A stretch of DNA of 14,678 bases from Chitinophagaceae bacterium UBA5175 (GCA_002413325.1 DHWT01000292.1:1-14678); one strand, 5' to 3'. Shown: positions 1-7,103, counted from the first letter of the stretch. Numbers and translations are program-made. Notes: a model not told the origin generated them from the letters alone.

Positions 1-1
1 A

Positions 2-46
2 AGTATTAGTACCCTGGTCAAAGAGCTGCTCTCCAAATCCAATTAA
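2..46 (+). CDS. Possible C-terminal end of an upstream gene (cut by window edge)
   Basis: Frame 2 is open from the window edge to a TAA at 44-46 and reads SISTLVKELLSKSN. Its composition suits the last amphipathic helix of a protein, for example the end of a receiver-type domain, and the other two plus-strand frames look less protein-like. Only 14 codons are visible, so no family can be assigned and the reading could be chance. Hairpins lie downstream, as expected after a gene end. Confidence 0.22.
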   Translation, partial: SISTLVKELLSKSN

Positions 47-90
47 GACCTGACTCCAATTGCCGCCGTGGGGCAGCTTTGAAAAAGCAT

Positions 91-153
91 GAGCCTATTA
101 TAAGGGCATTATTTAGTTAATGAGCCCATTTCCCCGGCCCGGAGCCTATTATA
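91..153. repeat. 12-nt direct repeat, two copies 51 bp apart
   Basis: The 12-mer GAGCCTATTATA occurs at 91-102 and again at 142-153. A shorter echo, ATGAGCC, is seen at 89-95 and 120-126. The second 12-mer copy forms most of the left arm of the palindrome at 141-164, so the first copy looks like a partial duplicate of that hairpin element. Confidence 0.6.
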
Positions 154-164
154 TAACAGGCTCC
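141..164. terminator. 24-nt imperfect palindrome, possible bidirectional terminator
   Basis: GGAGCCT (141-147) pairs with AGGCTCC (158-164), and the centre TTATATAA (149-156) is itself palindromic, leaving a single A-C mismatch. The transcript would form a GC-closed hairpin. The flank on the plus side is pyrimidine-rich but has no clean U-run, so intrinsic termination is plausible, not certain. It lies in a gap between converging genes, where such elements are expected. Confidence 0.4.
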
Positions 165-322
165 TGCTCCTTTCCATTTGCTTTAATACTGTTCCTACCG
201 GCCAGTTCCTGGAGATGTAGGGTGGCGTTAGCCTGGGAAACTCCATTCATGCTCCGGCAGAGGCCGTTTGAGGGTTTCTTGTAGTTGCAGATAAATTCTA
301 CCGCGCTGAGCGGTAGTTTCAT
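149..322 (-). pseudogene. Small ORF resembling a decayed ArsR-type HTH protein
   Basis: An ATG at 322-320 opens 57 codons ending in TAA at 151-149. The middle of the product reads VSQANATLHLQELAGRNSIKANG, split here as VSQANATLHL then QELAGRNSIKANG; residues about 28-50. This resembles the recognition helix and following segment of ArsR-family regulators (pattern SQxxxxxHLxELxxxxxIK). The usual N-terminal helices and the beta-wing are missing. The frame stays open upstream to a TGA at 418-416 without another ATG, GTG or TTG. Two hairpins overlap its ends (298-316, 141-164), which is odd for a working gene. I read it as a remnant; a chance ORF is possible. Confidence 0.3.
298..316. terminator. 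Perfect 7-bp hairpin, possible terminator
   Basis: CTACCGC (298-304) pairs perfectly with GCGGTAG (310-316) around a 5-nt loop. A TTT follows on the plus side and AATTTAT on the minus side, so the hairpin is at best a weak intrinsic terminator. It lies over codons 3-9 of the minus-strand small ORF. Confidence 0.35.
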
Positions 323-564
323 TAAATAAAGATCCTGCCGTGCGGCCAGAACGGGCGCCGGCAGCGAAACGTCCTTGCTCCGGCCTGATTTTTGGAAGGA
401 ATGATACCGGTCATGTCAGGATACTTACCGGAAAATGTATTATTTTTCCTTGTTCAGTAAACAATATTCTTTCCGACCCGGCCGGAAGTTCCTTTGACAG
501 GCAGGTTGTCTTGTACCCCGGCCGTAAGGTTCATTTAAGCTTCTTACTTACGAAATTTCCCTAA

Positions 565-597
565 TCCTCCGTTATTCCTCCGTCTTTCCTTCGTTCA
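565..597. repeat. Three-unit 11-bp tandem repeat
   Basis: The units are TCCTCCGTTAT (565-575), TCCTCCGTCTT (576-586) and TCCTTCGTTCA (587-597). The first eight positions are nearly constant and the last three vary. On the minus strand they read as repeated ACGGAGGA cores just after the hydrolase stop. The period is about one helical turn. Confidence 0.65.
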
Positions 598-609
598 AGA
601 CAGCAGAAG

Positions 610-2451
610 CTACTGATTCATGACAGGCAGATCAATTCTCGTTGGATATTTTTCAGAGAAATAAATCGTCTGTGTTGCTTTTATAAAGTCCGATTCCTTT
701 GCTTCGAAGATATTGGGCAGAAATTTTTGCGGATTGCGGTCAATCATCGGGAACCAGCTGCTTTGTACCTGGATCATGATGCGATGCCCTTTTTTGAACA
801 TGTGATTCACCTGGTGCAGACCGATCAGGTATTCTTCCGGTTTGCCGGGAACCAGGGCTTCCGGCCGGGAAAAACTCTTCCGGTATTTACCCCGGAAAAC
901 TTCCATGGTGACCGGTAACTGATAACCACTGAGTTTAAAATTGGCAGAATCCCAGTCCGGGTACACATCAATCAGTTTGACGATCCAGTCTGCATCCGTT
1001 CCTGTGGTGGAGGCAAACAAATGTGCATTCACAGCACCTGTTATAACCAGATCTTCTGTTAAGGAATCCGTGGTGAAACTGATTACATCGGGTCTGGTAT
1101 AAACAAACCGCTGATCTTCCACCTGCCAGGTCCGCCAGCGACTGCCCGGTCCATAAGTTGCTTCAATGGGCAGGGTCCGGTAAGGAACTGGTTTTTGCGG
1201 ATCACTGATATAGGATACAGACCCGCCTGACGTAGGTTTTGTAAATCCCGCTGAATTGCGGGGCCCTGCATATAATGGCCGGATAACGGCCTGACGGGGT
1301 GGCCAGCTGGTATAGGTTTTCCAGACATTGGATCCGGTTTGAAAAGCATAGGCTTCTTCGAACTTACCGTCTCCGATGTCCTTGAGATAATAGTCGAACC
1401 ATTTTTTCTGCAGCAGACGGAACGCATCCCCGGTTGCACTACCCAGGGAGATCAGCCCGATGCTGTCTCCTTTGCTCCTGCCCCACTGTCCATGATACCA
1501 GGGACCCAGCACCAGGTGGTTAATATGCTGTTTATCCATTTTTTCCATATGCCCATACATCAGTTGCGGGCCGTTCAGATCTTCCTGATCGTAATAGCCT
1601 CCCACATGTAGTTGTGGAACTTCAGGCCGGCTAACGTAGGAAAGGGGTGAATTTTTCTGCCAGAAACTATCATAGTCGGGGTGTTTGACAAAATGGTTCC
1701 AGGTAGGAATTTTATTATGAAAATAGCTTGAATTCACGTTTTTCAGACTGCCAAGATGGAGGTACCAGTTGAAGAGGTCAAAGGCCGGAAATGGAAAATC
1801 GCTGTCTTTTGTCGGGTCTGCTTCCACTTCATAAGTATACTCCAGTCCATAGCTGAGCCGGAATGCCCCGTTGTGATGAAAATCATCTCCCAGGAACAGG
1901 TCGGCCATACAGGCCTGCTCGGAAGAAGCTTTCAGGGCGGGGTGTGGATCCACTGCGCCCACGAGGGCCAGCCAGCCCGGATAGGAAATACCCACGATAC
2001 CCGCTTTCCCGTTATTATTTTTTATGTGATGGATCAGCCAGTCGATCGTATCCCAGGTATCGGTACTCTCATCCACGGCCCCTTTCTGGCTTTGATGAAC
2101 CAGGGGCTGATGGATCTGCATGCTGCCCTGGCTTTTGTATTTTCCGCGGATATCCTGGAACACAAAAATATATCTTCCGGCTGCCATTTCATAAAAAGGG
2201 AAACGCCTGGATAAGTTCAATTGCGTATTGCCTTCCGGGAAGCCATCGTCTACTCCATACGGCGTGCGTTCAATCAGAAATGGAGCCGGAGAACCCGGAT
2301 TGGCCGGCGTCAGAACAATCGTATTTAATAAAACCCCGTCCCGCATGGGGATCATATAATGTGTCTGTTCATATAGCAGCGAATCGGGTGACTGGGAAAA
2401 AGAAATAAAACGGAATCCGGCCAGGGCCAGTAACAGGAAGAATTTTTTCAT
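610..2451 (-). CDS. Secreted alpha-amino-acid ester hydrolase-like serine hydrolase (CocE/NonD, X-Pro peptidase S15 type)
   Basis: A 613-residue exported hydrolase. Residues 1-19 form a Sec signal peptide (KK, hydrophobic core, cleavage near FSQ-SPD), so it acts in the periplasm or outside. The alpha/beta-hydrolase domain carries the nucleophile in GISYPG (S156, then Y157 for the oxyanion hole), the acid in GGYYDQED (D288) and the base in GPWYHG (H320). A C-terminal jelly-roll of the PepX_C type follows from about 370. From memory of the Xanthomonas citri enzyme (S174, D208, D307, E309, D310, H340), the GDD pair at 189-190 and E290/D291 match the carboxylate cluster that binds the substrate's alpha-amino group, with the same spacings within a residue. 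This favours alpha-amino-acid ester hydrolase over cocaine-esterase or glutaryl acylase activity. It is the last gene of a minus-strand run, 20 nt after cbpM. The natural substrate is unknown. Confidence 0.88.
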   Translation of the reverse strand: MKKFFLLLALAGFRFISFSQSPDSLLYEQTHYMIPMRDGVLLNTIVLTPANPGSPAPFLIERTPYGVDDGFPEGNTQLNLSRRFPFYEMAAGRYIFVFQDIRGKYKSQGSMQIHQPLVHQSQKGAVDESTDTWDTIDWLIHHIKNNNGKAGIVGISYPGWLALVGAVDPHPALKASSEQACMADLFLGDDFHHNGAFRLSYGLEYTYEVEADPTKDSDFPFPAFDLFNWYLHLGSLKNVNSSYFHNKIPTWNHFVKHPDYDSFWQKNSPLSYVSRPEVPQLHVGGYYDQEDLNGPQLMYGHMEKMDKQHINHLVLGPWYHGQWGRSKGDSIGLISLGSATGDAFRLLQKKWFDYYLKDIGDGKFEEAYAFQTGSNVWKTYTSWPPRQAVIRPLYAGPRNSAGFTKPTSGGSVSYISDPQKPVPYRTLPIEATYGPGSRWRTWQVEDQRFVYTRPDVISFTTDSLTEDLVITGAVNAHLFASTTGTDADWIVKLIDVYPDWDSANFKLSGYQLPVTMEVFRGKYRKSFSRPEALVPGKPEEYLIGLHQVNHMFKKGHRIMIQVQSSWFPMIDRNPQKFLPNIFEAKESDFIKATQTIYFSEKYPTRIDLPVMNQ

Positions 2452-2471
2452 ACATGAATTTTTATCCGGGA

Positions 2472-2762
2472 CTATTCATAAATACGAAGACGTGCTTTCA
2501 ATGCCTCCGTTTCCTGCTGAAGCTGCCTTATTTTCTCGAGCAGATTATTCAGCGCTTCTATTCCGGGCACATTAATGTTCAGTTCATAATACATCCGGCT
2601 GTATTTTTCCAGATCAGCCATATCATCCATCAGGATAAACCGCTGGTTTTCCCTGTTACTGATTGAAATCAAACCATGTAATTCCAGGGTTTCAATGAAG
2701 GTCCGTTCCACGTGGTAATAAGAACAGAATGTTTCAACCGGTATGATTTCGTCATCAGACAT
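2472..2762 (-). CDS. cbpM: Chaperone modulator CbpM (MerR-like)
   Basis: A 96-residue protein, close to the 101 residues of E. coli CbpM, which binds the J-domain of CbpA and blocks its co-chaperone and DNA-binding activities. The N-terminal half (about 3-50) has the family's MerR-like fold, with IPVETFCSYYHVE then a two-helix segment ending near the RFILMDD stretch. The C-terminal half has the diagnostic ELNINVPGIEALNNLLEKI segment followed by a heptad-like helix (about 70-96, LQQETEALKARL), likely a coiled coil. It lies 10 nt downstream of cbpA on the same strand, the usual arrangement for an inhibitor made with its target. Confidence 0.88.
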   Translation of the reverse strand: MSDDEIIPVETFCSYYHVERTFIETLELHGLISISNRENQRFILMDDMADLEKYSRMYYELNINVPGIEALNNLLEKIRQLQQETEALKARLRIYE

Positions 2763-2772
2763 CCGTTGCGAT

Positions 2773-3657
2773 TTATTTCATTTTTGAAAGTTCGGCAAAA
2801 AGTTCCTTCTGCCGCTGCGTAAGATTCTGGGGTATTAATATATGATAGGTAACAAAGAGGTCCCCAAAAACGCCGTCTTGTTTATACACTGGAAATCCCT
2901 TGCCTTTCAGACGGGCCTTGGTACCATTCTGTGTTTCCGGTTTCACTTTGAGTTTAATCTTTCCATCCAGGGTATCCACCATCACGTCTCCTCCCAGCAC
3001 GGCTGTATACAGATCAATGTTCAGCGTGATATACAAATCATTGCCCACCCTTTTAAAAACAGGGTCCGGTTCTATCCGGAACGTAATATACAAATCACCG
3101 GAAGGGCCTCCATTGGCACCGGCTGCCCCATGATTTTTTAAACGGATCACCTGTCCGTCTTCCACGCCCGCCGGAATGGTGATGCGGATATTTTTATCGT
3201 TGATCGTTAAAGTCTGACTATGTGTTTTTGCTGCATCCCGCAGGGAGATATGTAATTCTGCCTGGTAGTCCTGTCCACGGTACTTTGTACTTCGCGCTCC
3301 GGAACCAAACATTTGCTCGAAAAAATCAGAATATTGTCCGCCGCCAAATTCCGAGAAAGCATCTTCGGTCTGCCTGCGCTGCCTGCTTCCGGTCCCGGCT
3401 CCCGCACGTCCTGCTTTTTCAAATTGTTCAGCATGCTGCCAGTTCTCGCCGTACTGGTCGTATTTTTTTCTTTTCTCGGGATCGCTGAGCACCTCATTGG
3501 CTTCGTTGATCTGCTGAAACTTTTTGTGTGATTCCTTGTCGTTTGGGTTGAGGTCCGGGTGCAGTTTCCTGGCCAGTTTGCGGTAGGCTTTTTTAATATC
3601 CTCATCAGTTGCTGTTTTGGATACGCCCAGAATTTTATAATAGTCTGTAAAAGCCAT
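2773..3657 (-). CDS. cbpA: J-domain co-chaperone CbpA (DnaJ-like, no zinc finger)
   Basis: A 294-residue DnaJ paralogue of the CbpA class (E. coli CbpA has 306). The J-domain spans about 4-70 with HPD at 33-35, the motif that stimulates DnaK ATPase. A flexible Gly/Ala/Phe-containing linker (about 71-128) leads into two beta-rich client-binding domains (about 129-290; ITIPAGVEDGQVIRLKNHG, GDLYITF and LKGKGFP are visible). The CxxCxGxG repeats of true DnaJ are absent. It follows metF by 11 nt and precedes cbpM by 10 nt, so the three are probably co-transcribed. A role alongside DnaK in stress protein folding is inferred from the family. Confidence 0.92.
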   Translation of the reverse strand: MAFTDYYKILGVSKTATDEDIKKAYRKLARKLHPDLNPNDKESHKKFQQINEANEVLSDPEKRKKYDQYGENWQHAEQFEKAGRAGAGTGSRQRRQTEDAFSEFGGGQYSDFFEQMFGSGARSTKYRGQDYQAELHISLRDAAKTHSQTLTINDKNIRITIPAGVEDGQVIRLKNHGAAGANGGPSGDLYITFRIEPDPVFKRVGNDLYITLNIDLYTAVLGGDVMVDTLDGKIKLKVKPETQNGTKARLKGKGFPVYKQDGVFGDLFVTYHILIPQNLTQRQKELFAELSKMK

Positions 3658-3668
3658 ATGGATAAGGG

Positions 3669-4622
3669 TTATACCAGTTCTTTCACAACATTCCAGATAA
3701 CTTTTGGTTTACCCAGGGTATAATAATGTAATACCGGAACGCCTGCTTTTTTTAATTCCCTGCTTTGCTGCAATAACCATTCGGTTCCAATCTGCTCTAC
3801 ATCCTCATCCGTTTTTGATTTCATAACGGCATTGGACAGGTCCGCCGGGATATCCACATGAAAAACCTTTGGCAGGAGGCTCAGCTGTTTTTTATTGGTG
3901 ATGGGCTTCAGACCCGGAATAATCGGAACCTCAATGCCGTTTTCCCTGCAGGTTTTAACAAAATCAAAATATTTCTGATTATCGAAAAACATCTGCGTGG
4001 TTACATATTCAGCCCCGGCATCCACTTTCGCTTTCAGGTACATCAGATCAGTCGCCAGGTTGGGCGATTCAAAGTGTTTTTCCGGATAACCGGCTACCCC
4101 GATACAGAAATCGGTCTTACTCCCGTTTTTAATATCTTCTTCGAGGTAAATACCATGATTCAGGTTCACCACCTGTTTGAGCAGCTCCAGCGCATATTGG
4201 TTCCCATCGGGCTCGGGCGTGAATGCAGCTTCGTTTTTCGGGGCGTCCCCCCGTAAAACCAGTACATTATCCACCCCCAGAAAATGGAGGTCGATCAGCG
4301 CATCTTCCGTTTCCCGTTTGCCAAATCCCCCGCAGATCAGGTGGGGAACTGCATCGATCTTGTAATGGTTCATGATAGCGGCGCAGATTCCAACCGTACC
4401 CGGCCTTTTTCTCACTTCTACCTTCTCAAATGTGCCATCGCTCTTTTTTTTGAACATGGTCTCGCTCCGGTGGTAGGTCACGTTGATAAAGGCCGGCCTG
4501 AACTCCATGAGCGGGTCCAGGTGGTCGTATATCGAACTAATCGTCTTTCCCTTCAATGGAGGAAGAATTTCAAAAGAAACCGCGGTTTCTGTGGACTGCC
4601 GGATGTGATCTATAACCTTCAT
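3669..4622 (-). CDS. metF: Methylenetetrahydrofolate reductase
   Basis: A 317-residue FAD-dependent TIM-barrel enzyme that reduces 5,10-methylene-THF to 5-methyl-THF, supplying the methyl group for methionine synthesis. Landmarks in order are FEILPP (catalytic E18, the FEFFPP Glu of E. coli), INVTYHRSE (47-54), LRGD (123-126), GVAGYPEKH (175-183), TTQMFFD (Q210) and the closing LHYYTLGK (298-305). Size fits the single-domain bacterial form. I start at the ATG at 4622: an upstream in-frame TTG at 4685 would add 21 residues unlike MetF, and that TTG sits in the predicted -33 box. It is the first gene of the minus-strand run. Confidence 0.93.
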   Translation of the reverse strand: MKVIDHIRQSTETAVSFEILPPLKGKTISSIYDHLDPLMEFRPAFINVTYHRSETMFKKKSDGTFEKVEVRKRPGTVGICAAIMNHYKIDAVPHLICGGFGKRETEDALIDLHFLGVDNVLVLRGDAPKNEAAFTPEPDGNQYALELLKQVVNLNHGIYLEEDIKNGSKTDFCIGVAGYPEKHFESPNLATDLMYLKAKVDAGAEYVTTQMFFDNQKYFDFVKTCRENGIEVPIIPGLKPITNKKQLSLLPKVFHVDIPADLSNAVMKSKTDEDVEQIGTEWLLQQSRELKKAGVPVLHYYTLGKPKVIWNVVKELV

Positions 4623-4655
4623 CAGTGGGTTTCCCAACGTTTTATTGGTGGATTG

Positions 4656-4685
4656 CAAACTTAATTCAATAGCATTATAACACAA
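4656..4685 (-). promoter_or_regulatory. Bacteroidota-type promoter of metF
   Basis: On the minus strand TAAGTTTG (4663-4656) matches the -7 consensus TAnnTTTG exactly. A TTG (4685-4683) lies upstream with 19 nt between them, the spacing expected for this phylum's primary sigma factor. Transcription would start around 4650, giving a leader of about 25-30 nt before the ATG at 4622. It probably drives metF, cbpA, cbpM and the hydrolase. Confidence 0.6.
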
Positions 4686-4707
4686 GCGACTGTTAAACTA
4701 TTTTAAA

Positions 4708-4740
4708 TTGAACCGGTTACGCATTCTTCCGGTATTTTTG
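4708..4740 (+). promoter_or_regulatory. Probable promoter of lptB-GH3
   Basis: TATTTTTG (4733-4740) fits the -7 pattern TAnnTTTG. The nearest TTG (4708-4710) is 22 nt away, longer than ideal, so the -33 part is weak. The start site would fall close to 4747, leaving only about 10 nt of leader before the TTG start at 4758. It is divergent from the metF promoter in the same gap. Confidence 0.42.
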
Positions 4741-4757
4741 AAGAAATATTACCTCTT

Positions 4758-5528
4758 TTGAGTCTGACCATCCATACGCACGATCTCGTTAAAAGCTATA
4801 GCAACCGCACCGTGGTGGACCGGGTTTCGGTGAACGTGAAACAGGGTGAAATCGTTGGTTTACTCGGCCCCAACGGAGCCGGGAAAACAACCACGTTTTA
4901 CATGGTTGTCGGGTTGATCAAACCAGACGAGGGCCAGGTTTTCCTCGATGATCTGGACATCACCCGCCTGCCCATGTATAAAAGGGCCCAGTTGGGACTG
5001 GGTTATCTGCCACAGGAAGCATCTGTTTTCCGCAAGCTTTCGGTAGAGGACAATATCAAGGCCATCCTGGAAATGACCGGCCTGCCCAGGAAAGAACAAC
5101 GGGATAAACTGGAGGCCCTGCTGGATGAATTCCGCCTGCACCATGTGCGTAAAAACAACGGAGATTCCCTGAGCGGGGGAGAAAGAAGACGTACTGAAAT
5201 TGCCCGCGCCCTGGCCGTGGATCCGAAATTCATTTTGCTGGATGAACCCTTTGCGGGCGTTGACCCCATCGCGGTGGAAGATATCCAGGCCGTGGTGGCC
5301 CGCCTGAAATATAAAAATATCGGTATCCTTATCACAGACCATAATGTAAATGAAACCCTCTCCATCTGCGACCGGGCATACCTGCTGATCGAAGGAAAGA
5401 TCTTCAAACATGGTACGGCTGAAGAACTCGCGGCCGATGAACATGTCCGCCGGCTTTACCTTGGCAGGAATTTTGAATTGAAGCGAAAAGACTATCTTCA
5501 CGAAGAAGCCTCCAGGACCGTCATTTAG
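4758..5528 (+). CDS. lptB: LPS export ABC transporter ATP-binding protein LptB
   Basis: A 256-residue cytoplasmic ATPase that powers LPS extraction from the inner membrane with LptF/LptG. Seen in order: Walker A GPNGAGKTT (37-45), Q-loop LPQ (Q86), signature LSGGERRR (138-145), Walker B FILLDEP (158-164, E163 catalytic) and switch H195 in TDHN. The strings YLPQEASVFRKLSVEDNI and EPFAGVDPIAVEDIQ are typical of LptB and not of other ABC ATPases. The TTG at 4758 is chosen because the protein then begins just before the conserved DLVKSYSNRTVV segment and no ATG lies nearby. The tail (about 236-256) is slightly longer than in enterobacteria. The GH3 gene follows after 51 nt. Confidence 0.93.
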   Translation: MSLTIHTHDLVKSYSNRTVVDRVSVNVKQGEIVGLLGPNGAGKTTTFYMVVGLIKPDEGQVFLDDLDITRLPMYKRAQLGLGYLPQEASVFRKLSVEDNIKAILEMTGLPRKEQRDKLEALLDEFRLHHVRKNNGDSLSGGERRRTEIARALAVDPKFILLDEPFAGVDPIAVEDIQAVVARLKYKNIGILITDHNVNETLSICDRAYLLIEGKIFKHGTAEELAADEHVRRLYLGRNFELKRKDYLHEEASRTVI

Positions 5529-5559
5529 GGGGTTACCGGCAGGCAACGGGGTTATTTCT

Positions 5560-5583
5560 ATGTATTATTCCAACGCAACTTGA
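5560..5583 (+). other. Seven-codon mini-ORF overlapping the GH3 start
   Basis: ATG at 5560 opens MYYSNAT and ends with TGA at 5581-5583. That stop overlaps the TTG taken as the GH3 start (5580-5582) in the string ACTTGA. Such an overlap could couple translation of GH3 to the mini-ORF, but nothing beyond the overlap supports it. Confidence 0.18.
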
Positions 5584-7103
5584 AATTATTAAGTCCTGCC
5601 ATATCGCGCCTGGCCAGGATGAGACGCTGGCAAATAGAACAATGGGTACTTGATCCCGTTGCCGTTCAGCGCGAGGTATTGCAGGACCTGGTTACTTCGG
5701 CACAGTACACCGAAATCGGCCGCAGGTATAACTTCTCCAAATTATTTTCCATAAAGGAATTTAAAAAAGCCGTACCCATACACGAGTACGACGACCTCAA
5801 ACCCTATATTCAGCGGATTATGCAGGGGGAAGAAAACCTGCTCTGGAATACACCCATCAACTGGTTTGCCAAAAGCAGCGGCACAACCAGCGATAAAAGC
5901 AAATTCATACCGGTTAGCGAAGAAAGTCTCCAGGACAACCACTATCTCGGGGCCAAAGATGTGCTGACCATGTATTATCATTTTCATCCGGAGTCGGACC
6001 TGTTAACCGGGAAAGGGCTTGTCATCGGCGGAAGCCATACCATTTACCAGATCAATGCAGACGTTCAATACGGTGACCTGAGTGCCGTCTTGTTGCAAAA
6101 TTCACCCTTCTGGGGTCACTGGATCCGCACACCGGAACTGCATATCGCCCTGCTGGATGAATGGGAAAATAAAATTGAACAGCTGGCTGAAACGACGATC
6201 CGGGAAAACGTCACCTCCATTTCAGGCGTACCCACCTGGACCCTGGTGCTGATGAAAAAGATCCTGGAAAAAACCGGCAAAAAAAATATCCTGGAAGTAT
6301 GGCCATCCCTTGAATTATACATCCACGGCGGTGTTTCGTTTACACCTTACCGTGAGCAGTTCGAAAAAATCATCGGGGGAGATATCAATTACCTTGAAAT
6401 GTATAATGCCAGCGAAGGATTTTTTGCGGCTCAGGATTACCCGGGGGAAGACGGAATGCTGCTTTTTACAAACCATGGCATATTTATGGAATTTATGCCC
6501 GTGGAAGAATATGGCAAACCGGATCCTCAAACCATCGGTCTGAAAGACGTTGAACTCGGTAAAAACTATGCACCGGTAATCAGCACCAATGGCGGGCTCT
6601 GGCGTTACCTCCTGGGAGATACCATACAATTTACACGCCTGGGTCCTTTTCGCATACGGGTCAGCGGCAGACTGAAGCATTTTATCAATGCATTCGGGGA
6701 AGAAGTGATCGTGGAAAATGCAGACAAGGCCATTGTCGCCGCGGCGAATCAAACCGGCACCGTGGTGAACGATTATACCGCGGCCCCGGTCTACTTCGGA
6801 GACCATTCCAACGGCGCACATGAATGGCTGATAGAATTTGAAAAGGAACCGGAGAACACCGCCCTGTTCGCACTGGAACTCGACAAGGCATTAAAGGACT
6901 TAAACAGCGATTATGAGGCCAAACGGCATAAAGACATCGCCCTGCGCCCGCCGATCGTAAAACCGGTCCCCAAAGGACTCTTCATCAGCTGGCTTCGCAA
7001 AAAGGGGAAACTGGGCGGACAACATAAGGTTCCACGCCTTTCCAATGACCGCAAAAATATTGATGAACTGCTCCAGATGCTTGAAGAAGGGATTAAAGCC
7101 TGA
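5580..7103 (+). CDS. GH3-family acyl-adenylating protein
   Basis: A 507-residue member of the GH3 family, part of the ANL adenylating superfamily. Plant members adenylate a carboxylic acid (auxin, jasmonate, benzoates) and couple it to an amino acid; the substrate of the bacterial forms is not known. Visible motifs are the nucleotide loop SSGTTSDKSK (99-108), acid-side YNASE (275-279), LLGD (344-347), hinge-like GRLKHF (363-368) and the C-terminal KGKLGGQHKVPR (475-486), all expected of an active enzyme. Length is within the family range. The TTG at 5580 is preferred since residues 1-13 continue the basic N-terminal helix; the ATG at 5619 is the alternative. It probably shares the lptB transcript. 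No signal peptide, so cytoplasmic. Confidence 0.85.
   Translation: MKLLSPAISRLARMRRWQIEQWVLDPVAVQREVLQDLVTSAQYTEIGRRYNFSKLFSIKEFKKAVPIHEYDDLKPYIQRIMQGEENLLWNTPINWFAKSSGTTSDKSKFIPVSEESLQDNHYLGAKDVLTMYYHFHPESDLLTGKGLVIGGSHTIYQINADVQYGDLSAVLLQNSPFWGHWIRTPELHIALLDEWENKIEQLAETTIRENVTSISGVPTWTLVLMKKILEKTGKKNILEVWPSLELYIHGGVSFTPYREQFEKIIGGDINYLEMYNASEGFFAAQDYPGEDGMLLFTNHGIFMEFMPVEEYGKPDPQTIGLKDVELGKNYAPVISTNGGLWRYLLGDTIQFTRLGPFRIRVSGRLKHFINAFGEEVIVENADKAIVAAANQTGTVVNDYTAAPVYFGDHSNGAHEWLIEFEKEPENTALFALELDKALKDLNSDYEAKRHKDIALRPPIVKPVPKGLFISWLRKKGKLGGQHKVPRLSNDRKNIDELLQMLEEGIKA

Larger units (their letters stand above)
47..609. other. Gene-poor gap with hairpins, repeats and gene debris
   Basis: No convincing full-length gene lies here on either strand. 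The gap separates a possible plus-strand gene end from the minus-strand hydrolase ending at 610, so it would receive two converging transcripts. It contains a 12-nt direct repeat (91-102, 142-153), a near-perfect palindrome (141-164), a 7-bp-stem hairpin (298-316), a 57-codon minus-strand ORF with HTH-like residues (322-149) and an 11-bp tandem repeat (565-597). A weak 6-bp stem with a 3-nt loop covers the hydrolase stop (601-615) and might help terminate it. From 323 to 564 I see nothing I can name. Confidence 0.55.

Noticed and set aside
340..564. 74-codon plus-strand ORF starting with GTG
   Set aside because: No recognisable pattern, no promoter or ribosome site, and a composition like translated non-coding DNA.
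1863..2408. 181-codon plus-strand ORF
   Set aside because: It lies entirely opposite the hydrolase gene, whose motifs are unmistakable, and its product is rich in Arg, Pro and Ser without any domain pattern.
4860..5546. 228-codon minus-strand ORF
   Set aside because: It is antisense to lptB; the plus-strand frame has all ABC ATPase motifs and the antisense product shows none.
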